From Urinicoccus massiliensis (GTDB lineage: Bacteria > Bacillota > Clostridia > Tissierellales > Peptoniphilaceae), in the NCBI RefSeq assembly GCF_900120405.1, contig NZ_LT635493.1:85881-149880 (forward strand): a stretch of 64,000 nucleotides of DNA. Direction: 5' to 3'. The notes beneath the pieces were generated by a model. The model worked only from the letters and a program-made list of their open reading frames with translations. It did no database searches and had not been told where the DNA came from. Of this stretch, positions 35,204 through 43,604 are shown in pieces (positions within the stretch are counted from its first letter, which is position 1; the number at the start of each line of letters is the position of its first letter). Made by a program: the position numbers and the translations under genes.

Positions 35204-35809
35204 TTAAAGAAAAAATGCAACATATAAACCAGCTAGTAAATTAGACACTGTATGTATGATAAAACTTGGAATAATTGATCCCTCTGATAACTTCTCGTTG
35301 ATATATCCCATAGCATAGGCTATACACCCTGTAACAAAAATAATTAAAAGAGATTTTAATACACCTACAATAGGAAAAAACATCACTCCGTGAACCAGTC
35401 CAAACAATATTGATTGTATAAGATTTCCATTATTAAATCCTATTTTACTAACTAGCCTTTTAAGTGCAAATCCCCTAAACAAAATCTCCTCAGGTAAAGC
35501 AGTGTTAAGGGCTGCATAAATTATAATAGGCAAAATAGCCTTGAATCTAAGTCCCGCAAACTCGCTAGTTGCATTATTAACTCCACTTAGACTATTTAGA
35601 AGAATTATGCCTATTATTAGATAGATAATGGTTACTATAAATATTGATAATATCAAAGTCTTGTCTACCCTTTTAATTCTTTTAAGCCCTATCCATTCTG
35701 TAAATTTCTGATTTTTTCTAACTTTAAAATACCAATAAACAAATGGTATAAGTGAAAATAAAACGATTTGAATTAAACTACTAATAAGTTTGTTAATTGC
35801 TAAACTCAT
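35204..35809 (-). CDS. CPBP-family intramembrane protease (CAAX protease-like)
   Basis: 201 residues with about six membrane helices. Abi/CPBP motifs: LPEEILFRGFALKRL (Glu-Glu and Arg), FGLVHGVMF (His) and FIIHTVSNLLAG (His, Asn). ATG behind AAGGAGGG. Such proteins are often bacteriocin self-immunity factors or abortive-infection proteins; no bacteriocin gene is adjacent. It lies just outside the Tn916 end, in older mobile DNA. Confidence 0.85.
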   Translation of the reverse strand: MSLAINKLISSLIQIVLFSLIPFVYWYFKVRKNQKFTEWIGLKRIKRVDKTLILSIFIVTIIYLIIGIILLNSLSGVNNATSEFAGLRFKAILPIIIYAALNTALPEEILFRGFALKRLVSKIGFNNGNLIQSILFGLVHGVMFFPIVGVLKSLLIIFVTGCIAYAMGYINEKLSEGSIIPSFIIHTVSNLLAGLYVAFFL

Positions 35810-35865
35810 AATCCCTCCTTGATATAATATAAAAATACATTTATATTATGCCCATATATACATAT

Positions 35866-36093
35866 TTAAAACTTGAGAAATGTAAAATATTTTTCATAAC
35901 ACCCTTTTAATATCTCAGCTAACGGATCTTTAGGCAATGGCCTAGAATATGGCAGCCTTACGTAGCTTTAGTTATATCATAATCTGTTAATTTATCCCTA
36001 AAATATTCAGTTCCTTCCTCTCCTAGATATACTTCTATATGATTTTTTGACGAAGCAAATTGAATAATATTTTTACCCTTCCAATATGTGGGT
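35866..36093 (-). pseudogene. relic of a DUF1801/YdhG-like protein
   Basis: Two blocks in different frames read PTYWKGKNIIQFASSKNHI (from 36093) and PLPKDPLAEILKGCYEKYF (ending at stop 35866-35868), matching the start and end of the DUF1801 fold. The break near 35945 needs a frameshift and the N-terminus is missing. The interval 35810-36210 holds nothing else. Confidence 0.55.
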
Positions 36094-36210
36094 ATACTCG
36101 AAAAAGTTTCTGTACTTTCTCATCAGGTATTTTCATGAGTATTCCACCCCTGCAGTCCTCGCTTTTTATTTCGAGCAATGCAAACACATCATTGAGAGTC
36201 TTATAATTTT

Positions 36211-37890
36211 TTATCTTTTTTTTCTTGATATCAACACTACCGTCTCGACATTATCTTTATTGTCCAAACCAAAGTCAATCTCATTATCTATAAGCGGAAG
36301 CTTGAAAACAACCGATTTTATCCAAGTGTCCTTTTCTGTTTTTTCGTCATAAATTTGAATTTCTTCTATCATTTCGTTAAGTAATCTCTTCTTGTCGATA
36401 TCTGAAAGAACTGTATAAAGGCTATTAAAATTTACAAGAATCTTATAAATATTATCCGAGGTTATTTTTTCTTCAAGAATTGCCTCTTTCCTTTTTCTGC
36501 TATCATTTAACTGCATTTCTGCATATTCTAACTGGTCATATATAGCATCAAGTCTAAGATTTAAATCGGTGTATTTTCTATCATAATGTTTATCTTCAAA
36601 ATTTAAAGAATCTATTTGATTAATTAGTGATGCTTTTGTACCTGTTAATTGCCTAATCTTCGCTAAGTGCTTATTAATAACTTCATCAATTTCTTTTGTG
36701 TCTATTTGAATATTGATTTTTTCTTCAATTTTTTTGGCAAAAGTAGGATTACTAACTACTTGAGTAATTATTGTTTCAACTTCTTTTTCAATTAATTCAG
36801 CTCTAATTTGTTTATTAAAAGTACATTTATGTCCATTCATCATTTGTCTATGTTTACAACCGTAATAGTAATAATCTTTGTAATGCTCTCCTTCTTTGTT
36901 TTTATTACGTTTACGGCTTTTGTTTCCATACAAACCAGCACCACAATATGGGCATTTTATTAGATTTGATAAGATATGAACTCTCTCATCTTTTCCTCTA
37001 TTTATCTTCTCATACTTTTTAGCTTGAGATTTTCTTTTTTCCTGTACTGTATTCCACAACTCATCATCAATTAAAGCTTCATGATTTCCTTGAGCTATAA
37101 TATAATGATCAGATTTTTCTAATTTAATTTTACCAGTAGTTTTATCTTTAATTGTTTTTCTTCTTCCATATGCAATTTTCCCATTATATACAGGATTATC
37201 CAATATTTGTCTTATTAAACTAGCTGAAAAATATGGATTCTTGCCATTTTGTCTTATAGGTTTATTAATACCTAAAGAAACTAAATACTTAGATACTCCA
37301 TTGGCTCCCATATCTGAATTAGCATATAAATCAAAAATCATCCTTACTGCTTTAGCTTCATCTTCATTAACAACTAATTCTCCATTATCTAATGAATAGC
37401 CAATTGGAGCAAAACCACCATTCCATTTTCCTTCTCTTGCCTTTTGTTTCCTTCCTTCCATAGTTTGAGAAAGTATATTTTCACGTTCCATTTCTGCTAC
37501 TGCCGATAGAATTGTTATAACAAGCTTTCCAGAATCTTTAGAACTATCTAAACTATCATCAACACAAATCAGATTTACATTATGATTTTCCATGACTTGC
37601 AATGACTGCAATACATCCGCTGCATTTCTTCCAAATCTAGATAATTTAAAAACCATTACATAATCAACTTTATCTTTTTCAGCTTCTATATCATTAAGCA
37701 TAGCTATGAATTCATTTCTACCTGAAATAGATGTTCCTGATTTTCCAGCATCTTTATAGGTTTCTATTATTTCTATACCATAAGCTTTTGCATACTGTTT
37801 TATTCTTTCTTCCTGAGCATCAAGTGAGTAACCGTCAATTTGCATAGATGTTGACACTCTTGTATATACATACGCCTTTTTATTTTTCAT
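36211..37890 (-). CDS. large serine recombinase
   Basis: 559 residues. Resolvase-type catalytic domain (1-150) with YTRVSTSMQIDGYSLDAQ (nucleophile Ser in RVSTS) and KLSRFGRNAAD; recombinase domain (about 165-270); zinc ribbon CPYCGAGLYGN with a second pair CKHRQ and HKC (about 315-355); C-terminal coiled coil (about 390-490). Complete, related to TndX/Tn1806-type integrases. Probably the integrase of the erm-bearing element to its right, now separated from one end. Confidence 0.93.
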   Translation of the reverse strand: MKNKKAYVYTRVSTSMQIDGYSLDAQEERIKQYAKAYGIEIIETYKDAGKSGTSISGRNEFIAMLNDIEAEKDKVDYVMVFKLSRFGRNAADVLQSLQVMENHNVNLICVDDSLDSSKDSGKLVITILSAVAEMERENILSQTMEGRKQKAREGKWNGGFAPIGYSLDNGELVVNEDEAKAVRMIFDLYANSDMGANGVSKYLVSLGINKPIRQNGKNPYFSASLIRQILDNPVYNGKIAYGRRKTIKDKTTGKIKLEKSDHYIIAQGNHEALIDDELWNTVQEKRKSQAKKYEKINRGKDERVHILSNLIKCPYCGAGLYGNKSRKRNKNKEGEHYKDYYYYGCKHRQMMNGHKCTFNKQIRAELIEKEVETIITQVVSNPTFAKKIEEKINIQIDTKEIDEVINKHLAKIRQLTGTKASLINQIDSLNFEDKHYDRKYTDLNLRLDAIYDQLEYAEMQLNDSRKRKEAILEEKITSDNIYKILVNFNSLYTVLSDIDKKRLLNEMIEEIQIYDEKTEKDTWIKSVVFKLPLIDNEIDFGLDNKDNVETVVLISRKKR

Positions 37891-37977
37891 TTTTCCACCT
37901 TTAGTTTGGACATATTTTCACGTTATAGTTATACCTATATTTTACATAAATCATAATATAAAAGTCAATACAATAAC

Positions 37978-38151
37978 CTAATCCGATGAATTAATATTAT
38001 CCTCATTTTTATTTTTTTCTGAACATCTTGGCGGTACTTCCAATTTTTCAAAATCTAACTGATCTGCATACTTTTCTATTAATTCTTGTAAGAGACGTGC
38101 CAACCCATCTAATTCATAAGAACAATCTTTTACGCTATTTTTATTATACAA
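37978..38151 (-). CDS. 57-residue acidic protein of unknown function
   Basis: TTG start at 38151 with AGGAGG 9 nt upstream; product begins MYNKNSVKDCSYELDG, with a helix LARLLQELIEKYADQL and an Asn/Asp-rich tail. The TTG lies in the arm of a hairpin whose loop shows the SD (see the regulatory entry). It follows the recombinase's upstream side by 87 bp. Not a family I can name; small accessory proteins of this kind occur with Rep-type elements. Confidence 0.55.
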   Translation of the reverse strand: MYNKNSVKDCSYELDGLARLLQELIEKYADQLDFEKLEVPPRCSEKNKNEDNINSSD

Positions 38152-38187
38152 GGTAAATTGCCTCCTAATTTTGATTTCACCTTGTAT
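38146..38187 (-). promoter_or_regulatory. hairpin around the start of the 57-residue gene
   Basis: 13-bp arms ATACAAGGTAAAT (38146-38158, plus strand) and ATTTCACCTTGTAT (38174-38187) with one bulge. On the mRNA the SD AGGAGG is in the loop and the TTG start codon is inside the 3' arm, so folding should limit initiation. Confidence 0.5.
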
Positions 38188-38196
38188 ATGTCAGAA
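38185..38196 (-). promoter_or_regulatory. 12-nt motif, copy 1 (TTCTGACATATA)
   Basis: Identical to motifs at 39358-39369 and 40729-40740; each lies 34-45 nt upstream of a minus-strand start codon. Possible promoter element or operator. Confidence 0.45.
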
Positions 38197-38291
38197 AAAA
38201 GTATTGATTCGTGTTTTTCTCCACACAGACTTTTTTATTGAAAATCTTTTAATGCATATATTCAATAGTTAATTGAAGAAAGGAGTAAAAA

Positions 38292-38888
38292 ATGAAAAAA
38301 GATAGGAAAATTCCACTATTAAACGAGTTTTATTGCCGCGGAAGGATTGTAGGAAAAGGAGGTTTTAAGGAAAGAAATCCATACTTAACAATCTTTATTA
38401 ATGGGAAAAGAGAGCCAAATTATATGAAAGTATACTTTGAATCTATAGATATTCATGATTTTAAAATGAATCAAACTGTTTATATTACAGGTTTTGTGAA
38501 AAGCCCTGTCATTCCCTATTTATATGAAGGTAGAAAAGAACAGTATTTTCTTGGTGAAAAAATAGTCTTAGAGAACACTTTGTTATCAGAAGCCTTTGAA
38601 ATAGAAAATATAGGTTTTTCTTTTAAAAACCCATTTTCACGAGTTTTTCTTAGCGGTTCTATCTTAAGCATCAAAGAGTTCAATAATTGGATTACGATTC
38701 AAGTGCGAGACTATAGAGAGCAAGTAATTACACTTCAATACTCTAAAAACATGCGTGTAAATGATGTTTCGCTCGAAATAAATGACTTTGTTTTCGTATC
38801 GGCAATACTAGTCTCTGCAAGGAAAAATTATGATGAAATTACAGTTGACTATGAGGATTTAATAGTGGATGATTTAGCTGTGAATTAA
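38292..38888 (+). CDS. putative dual OB-fold (SSB-like) protein
   Basis: 198 residues, RBS AAAGGAG. Two similar beta-rich halves: residues 12-75 (FYCRGRIVGKGGF ... FKMNQTVYITGFV) and 110-192 (RVFLSGSILSIKEF ... INDFVFVSAILVSA), each with the alternating strands and G-x-I signature of an OB fold, as in single-stranded DNA-binding proteins. It lacks the acidic SSB tip, though it ends in acidic VDYEDLIVDDLAVN. Position next to a Rep-like gene fits a role on single-stranded replication intermediates (inference). Confidence 0.5.
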   Translation: MKKDRKIPLLNEFYCRGRIVGKGGFKERNPYLTIFINGKREPNYMKVYFESIDIHDFKMNQTVYITGFVKSPVIPYLYEGRKEQYFLGEKIVLENTLLSEAFEIENIGFSFKNPFSRVFLSGSILSIKEFNNWITIQVRDYREQVITLQYSKNMRVNDVSLEINDFVFVSAILVSARKNYDEITVDYEDLIVDDLAVN

Positions 38889-38932
38889 AAAATAAAAGCT
38901 TGAGGTTAGACAATCTCAAGCTTTTATTTTTA
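38889..38932. terminator. bidirectional terminator after the OB-fold gene
   Basis: AAAATAAAAGCTTGAG and its complement form a 16-bp stem with a 10-nt loop between converging genes. Confidence 0.85.
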
Positions 38933-38956
38933 CTAGATTTAATTATAATTTTTTAG

Positions 38957-39313
38957 TCACTCTCTTTGGATCTCATACACAAAGCTATGCCAGTTATTAA
39001 AGAATTTTTCATTAAACAAATGGGACAACTTTATGAAGTTTTTAAAGCCTATACTCTCTAAATCAAGCTCTATATCAAAACTTCCATAAACTTCTGCATA
39101 GCATCTTATGGTTACTATCATATCGCTTAAAAAGTACTGAAGTGACTCACCTTCTCTTTCTAGTAAAATATCTCTGACGCCATCTACACAATAATAGTGT
39201 CCTCCAACATCTAGCCACACTTCTTCACTTAAAATAGATTTTTCTACCGACATAATATTCATGACTACACTTTTAAAAACCTTATCCAACAATTCTTCTT
39301 TTTCTAATATCAT
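38957..39313 (-). CDS. hypothetical protein, 118 residues
   Basis: Acidic soluble protein (starts MILEKEELLDKVFKSVV, ends WHSFVYEIQRE), mostly helix and strand, no motif I recognise. AAAGGAAA upstream of the ATG. It is downstream of and in line with the Rep-like gene and carries its own copy of the 12-nt motif 45 nt before the start, so it seems co-regulated with it. Confidence 0.6.
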   Translation of the reverse strand: MILEKEELLDKVFKSVVMNIMSVEKSILSEEVWLDVGGHYYCVDGVRDILLEREGESLQYFLSDMIVTIRCYAEVYGSFDIELDLESIGFKNFIKLSHLFNEKFFNNWHSFVYEIQRE

Positions 39314-39357
39314 AATAATTTCCTTTCCTAATATATATAGTTACTTCTTACAGTCTT

Positions 39358-39369
39358 TATATGTCAGAA
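39358..39369 (-). promoter_or_regulatory. 12-nt motif, copy 2 (TTCTGACATATA)
   Basis: Exact copy of the motif upstream of the 118-residue gene start. Confidence 0.45.
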
Positions 39370-39535
39370 TTAATATCCAATAACAAACTTGTCGTCATTG
39401 AAAATTCTTCCTATTATTATAAGAGATTGCTACTTATCTTTTACACTAACTAAAGAGAGTAATACTTTCTTTAAATTCTACTACTTACACCAATCGAATA
39501 TCTATCCTTTTTCACAATACATATCACTTCTATCC

Positions 39536-40690
39536 TCATTTAATGAGGTCATGAAATTGACTTTTTATACTATAAACTAAATTTTCAACTTTCTCTTTTT
39601 TATTTTTAGAATAATAAAGATACGGCTCCTTGCATAACAGTCTTTTTATATATCCTAAAATGCGCCCTTTGTTTTTATCTTTTAAAAAAACTTCACTAAC
39701 AATTTCTAACAAATCATCTGAATCAAAAAGTATTTGATAACCTAATTGCCTTTCTTGAATTAGGATATCGCTAATCATTAAGCTTCCCCACTCTTTTCCT
39801 CTTCGATCCTTTTCCCTATATTTTTTAACGGCTTTCACAAGAAGGTCTCTACACATTAATTTTTGCTTTTCATATGGCTTAAAAAGATTTTTTTCTAAAT
39901 ATAAGAATAATTTTTGACGAAACACTTCTTCATTTAAATTAAAAAGATTTGTTTCTTCAAAAAAATCTTTAAACTTATCTGTTTTTTTTATTGTATGCTC
40001 ATATCTATAAATACTCCCATTTAGTATCTCTCCATTTTCATCAACGATGACGATTTCTTTATTTTTATGCTTCTTTTTTGTTTCTTTTAATTTATCATAA
40101 AATGTAATTTTATGTCGTTGATTTTGTGCTGTTATTGTTTTGGATTCATAGCCGTCTTTCTCTTTATGGTTTTCAATATCTATGCAAATTTTCATATACG
40201 GGATAAATCTAACCAGAGTACGTAATGGGTCTTCAAAATCTTTAGTATTACCTGTCGTTAAATAATTGTAGTTAATTTCACAATAGTTAAAAATGACATT
40301 TGATATGTCTATCTCAATTTTATAATCTTCGTATAATATATTTTTAATTTCCACAACCACATCTTTTAATTCTTCTAAAGAAAAATTTTCTATATTTTGT
40401 CCTAGAATGTCCGTTGGCGAAAAATCTATTCTTGCATATAAGCCACAATCTATGTTGCAACAATTCTCTCTTCTTATCTCCAATCGCCCAATTCCTCCCC
40501 TTTCAATTCGAATGGATTTCAGTTCTTTTCTATAATAACTAAATTTCGTTATTCCATATGAGTTCTGATATAAGCTTATTAAGTGATTAATCTCATACTC
40601 GGTAACTCTTACATTCTTAAATTTCACTCTATCAAAGCCAATGCGTTGAAATTTCTCATATCTTACTAAGATGTTTTTTTCTATTTTCAT
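39536..40690 (-). CDS. putative rolling-circle replication initiator
   Basis: 384 residues, very Lys/Ile-rich. The pattern HKITFYDKLKETKKKHK (about residue 197) followed by IYRYEHTIKKTDKF (about 233) resembles the IYDK...RxE core of filamentous-phage and plasmid Rep proteins (Phage_CRI-like), and the N-terminal half has Cys/Asp strands like those proteins. I cannot point to a sure catalytic Tyr. RBS GGGGG before the ATG at 40690. A large inverted repeat lies 93 bp upstream and could be its origin. Confidence 0.5.
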   Translation of the reverse strand: MKIEKNILVRYEKFQRIGFDRVKFKNVRVTEYEINHLISLYQNSYGITKFSYYRKELKSIRIERGGIGRLEIRRENCCNIDCGLYARIDFSPTDILGQNIENFSLEELKDVVVEIKNILYEDYKIEIDISNVIFNYCEINYNYLTTGNTKDFEDPLRTLVRFIPYMKICIDIENHKEKDGYESKTITAQNQRHKITFYDKLKETKKKHKNKEIVIVDENGEILNGSIYRYEHTIKKTDKFKDFFEETNLFNLNEEVFRQKLFLYLEKNLFKPYEKQKLMCRDLLVKAVKKYREKDRRGKEWGSLMISDILIQERQLGYQILFDSDDLLEIVSEVFLKDKNKGRILGYIKRLLCKEPYLYYSKNKKEKVENLVYSIKSQFHDLIK

Positions 40691-40728
40691 AATTCCCCCA
40701 TATAAAAGAAAGTTTTTAATCTATCTCT

Positions 40729-40740
40729 TATATGTCAGAA
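40729..40740 (-). promoter_or_regulatory. 12-nt motif, copy 3 (TTCTGACATATA)
   Basis: Exact copy 39 nt upstream of the Rep-like start codon. Confidence 0.45.
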
Positions 40741-40782
40741 AATTTAATATTTTTATTTTCTACACAGGATTTCCAATAAATA

Positions 40783-40825
40783 AAATCTGTTTATACGGTC
40801 CATTTATGGACGTATAAACAGATTT
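40783..40825. repeat. 43-nt inverted repeat, candidate replication origin
   Basis: Arms at 40783-40803 and 40806-40825 pair over 20 bp with one bulged G and a two-base loop (core ATACGTCCAT). The strongest dyad in the region, next to the Rep-like gene. Confidence 0.55.
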
Positions 40826-41285
40826 AGGGTATTTACCAAGGATAAGTTTTTAAACTCTTTTGTTATTAAGAACCTTTTCTGACAAATTATAAATAGAAGA
40901 TTGATGGTATGGAGAAAATAAAAAAGATAAGTGATCAAAAATGAGGAAACAAAGAGAGGAAGTCGCAAAATATGAAGTAAGAAAAAAATAAAAAAGATTT
41001 ATAGAGCAAAAATTTTAAGTATGTAAAAAAATGTATAGTGTAGGAATTCACTTACAAAAGCATTAAATAGCAAGCCAAGCTATCAATCTAAAAATGTGTA
41101 CTTTAGAGCAAGCCAAGCTCTTTAAAAAATGTGTTTTGTCTTAGATTGGACAACTTAGAAGCTTCTACGGACTCGGTAGTATAAAAAGCTTAGTCTTAAC
41201 AATTAGAGTAACAAATAAGGCTCTAGAATCGTTTTTAAGAGCTTTAATTTTAAAAAGATAGTTATATATTTGAAAGGAGCATTCT

Positions 41286-42266
41286 ATGTCTTTTAATATC
41301 ACAAACAAAGCTTTTAACAAAGAATTTGGAATAATAGATGAAGAAAAGAAAAAAACTAAAAAATGGGATAAAAGAAAGCAAAAAAACATTTTAAAAAATC
41401 AGATTTATGATAGATTAACAAGAATGTTAAATGATGGTATGAGTACATCAAGAAATGACGATAAAAATGATTTATCAACTACAACAATAAATAAAATTTA
41501 TAGCGTTACAACTTATAAGACATACAAAAAACAATGTTATAAATTTGCAGAATTTTTGAAAGAAAATTATCCTGAAATAAAGAAAATGCAACAAGTTAAA
41601 ACAGAACACGTAAATGAATATCTGAAAAACTTAACAAATCAAGACTTATCTGCTTACTCAATTAGCACATCTAAATCAGCTATAGCAAAGGTTTTAAGAA
41701 CATCATCTACAAACTTTATAGCGACAGCTCCAAGGACAAGAAAATCAATTAAAAGAAGTCGATATGAAGCTAAAAGAGATAAACACATATCAGAAGAGCT
41801 AGAAAGAAAATTTTCTAAAATAACAAGCTCTACAGGATTAAGAAAAAAAGAAATGGAAGCTGTAAGAGGGGTTGATTTAAAAGAAATCAACGGAAAATAT
41901 TATGTAAAAGTTAGACAAGGAAAAGGTGGAAAAAAACGCTTAGCTTTAATCATGGGCAAAGATAAAGAAGAAACAGATGAAATAATAAATATTTTTAAAG
42001 AAGCTGGAGAGCTTAAAATAGCACCAAAATTACCTTCTCATTATGACAACCACCACTACAGAGCAGTATACGCCAAGAGAATTTATAATCATTATGCAAG
42101 ACCAATAGATGAAATACCTGGTGGTTTAATTTCAGAAGGAGGAGAAAGATACATCATGAGAAATGATAGAGCTGGAGAAATATTAGATCGAAAAGCTATG
42201 TTAATAACCAGCAAATACTTAGGACATAATCGTATTGATGTAATCGCTCAATCTTATCTGTACTAA
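41286..42266 (+). CDS. tyrosine recombinase / site-specific integrase
   Basis: 326 residues. Basic N-terminus (about 20-45), SAM-like core-binding domain (about 75-150), catalytic domain with Arg in STGLRKKEMEAVRG, Lys in RQGKGGKKRLA, HHYRAVYAKRIYNH (HxxR box), KYLGHNRIDV and the terminal Tyr in IAQSYLY. All catalytic positions are present, so it may be active. RBS AAAGGAG. Unlike Tn916 Int and probably the integrase of the small Rep element. Confidence 0.85.
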   Translation: MSFNITNKAFNKEFGIIDEEKKKTKKWDKRKQKNILKNQIYDRLTRMLNDGMSTSRNDDKNDLSTTTINKIYSVTTYKTYKKQCYKFAEFLKENYPEIKKMQQVKTEHVNEYLKNLTNQDLSAYSISTSKSAIAKVLRTSSTNFIATAPRTRKSIKRSRYEAKRDKHISEELERKFSKITSSTGLRKKEMEAVRGVDLKEINGKYYVKVRQGKGGKKRLALIMGKDKEETDEIINIFKEAGELKIAPKLPSHYDNHHYRAVYAKRIYNHYARPIDEIPGGLISEGGERYIMRNDRAGEILDRKAMLITSKYLGHNRIDVIAQSYLY

Positions 42267-42738
42267 AATAAATAGATGTAGATATAAAATCTAGGTTTGG
42301 AGAAATTGATTTAAAGCTAGTTATTTTCTTATGATATACAACATCCACTGAATAAATTTTAAAAAATTGAAACTGAAATAAAGATCTTACATCATGAAGT
42401 ATAAAAATGTAAAAAAACTGAATAAAACCAATTTACAGAGAAGTATTATATCGAACTTTCTATTTATAAAATAGCTACTAATGAAATTTTAGAAATCTAT
42501 AAAATATTACCAAACATAAAAGAAATATTAATCAGACTCGATAAGTTGCAATAAAAAAGAATACCCTTATGCAAGAGCATTCTTTGAATAAAGAAGAATT
42601 TTCTGACCTTTTTCAGTATAGGAAAAACTATGAAAATCACTTATGGGAAGGAAGTGGAGAGATAAAATGCTATAAGCAGATAAACTTATATCTTTTTAAG
42701 ATTATTTACAAAATTTTACTCTAAGCTTATTATATTAC
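42267..42738. other. intergenic stretch with a short coding relic
   Basis: Between integrase and a membrane-protein gene. A plus-strand frame 42424-42554 (NQFTEKYYIELSIYKIA ... LIRLDKLQ, then stop) has no start codon and looks like the 3' end of a lost gene. Otherwise A/T-rich with a weak AAGAAT/ATTCTT hairpin near 42558. Confidence 0.4.
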
Positions 42739-43068
42739 TTAAGGAGATCCTACTAGATGACCTACGAACATTGTTATAGGAAGTAATAAAATCAAAAGGA
42801 TATTTAATGCCATAAACAACTTATCCTTTTCCTTTACCCCATATACTAAACCTATTAGTCCAATAATTGGCAGAAAAACATTAATGTGAAATTTATAATA
42901 ATCTTTATGAATTTCATGAGCATCTATATAATTACTTGATTTGATTTTTATTTCACATCCACCATTAAATTTACAAACAACTTCATAAATACCATCACTG
43001 GAAAAATTTAATGGATATTCAACATTTTCATCATGATTTATAACTCCAATATATGCCAATTTATCCAT
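42739..43068 (-). CDS. hypothetical membrane protein, 109 residues
   Basis: N-terminal 60 residues are soluble and beta-rich with two Cys (VCKFNGGCEIKIK), then two hydrophobic helices (about 64-80 and 85-105). Starts 2 bp after the upstream 177-residue frame and may be coupled to it. RBS weak (GGTGG). No recognised family. Confidence 0.5.
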   Translation of the reverse strand: MDKLAYIGVINHDENVEYPLNFSSDGIYEVVCKFNGGCEIKIKSSNYIDAHEIHKDYYKFHINVFLPIIGLIGLVYGVKEKDKLFMALNILLILLLPITMFVGHLVGSP

Positions 43069-43070
43069 TA

Positions 43071-43604
43071 TTATCCACCATAAAATTTACTACTATATCT
43101 TTTAAGAGACATTTTAAAAATAAAGAAGGTTAACAAAAACAAAAATGTTCTTGATAGTAGTAGTTTTATATAATCATGTTGTAGTAAACTTAAAACTTTT
43201 ATAGTCATCGGAAATGTAATATATCCACTATTAACTACTAAAAGTACCATTAATAAAATGTAATAGTTTATATAAGTAAACAAATCCTTTTTTAATAGTA
43301 ATAAAATAGATAGAACTATATAACTTGCAGATAGAATTTCTAAAATTGTTAATACATTAAACTTAATACTAATTAAATACACTTCACCTGTTATAAAATA
43401 ATTAATTCCTTGAAAAAAAATTTGTCCCAAAATATAAAATATTAATTCAGTCCCCAAAATAATATAAAATATCTTTCTAATATTCTTTTTCTCGTTAATT
43501 GAATATATTACCATATAGTCTTTCTGTATACATATAAACTTTTCATTTATTACATTTAATACAAAAATAGGCACCAAGAATATTAAAAATACTTGATGAG
43601 TCAA
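43071..43604 (-). CDS. polytopic membrane protein fragment, 177 residues
   Basis: About five hydrophobic helices and little else, like the C-terminal half of an ABC-2 type permease. The frame starts at TTG 43604 with no ribosome-binding site, directly at the point where an ArdA-like relic ends, so it is likely the 3' part of a longer gene joined there by a deletion. If translated it would be read from the upstream relic by coupling. Confidence 0.45.
   Translation of the reverse strand: MTHQVFLIFLVPIFVLNVINEKFICIQKDYMVIYSINEKKNIRKIFYIILGTELIFYILGQIFFQGINYFITGEVYLISIKFNVLTILEILSASYIVLSILLLLKKDLFTYINYYILLMVLLVVNSGYITFPMTIKVLSLLQHDYIKLLLSRTFLFLLTFFIFKMSLKRYSSKFYGG

Larger units (their letters stand above)
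40691..41285. other. 595-bp intergenic control region of the Rep/Int element
   Basis: No gene. It holds a 12-nt motif copy (40729-40740), a 43-nt inverted repeat (40783-40825), a plus-strand TTCTGACA (40877-40884) resembling the motif, and two small hairpins AGCAAGCCAAGCT at 41068-41082 and 41105-41121, 160-200 bp before the integrase start. Confidence 0.6.
37978..42266. mobile_element. possible rolling-circle integrative element
   Basis: A 4.3-kb group: small acidic protein, OB-fold protein, 118-residue protein, Rep-like initiator, hairpin-rich control region and tyrosine integrase, tied together by three identical upstream motifs. No mobilisation or capsid gene. Ends not found. Confidence 0.4.

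Noticed and set aside
41068..41121. CRISPR-like repeat pair
   Set aside because: Only two short hairpin copies with no third repeat and no spacer-like regularity.
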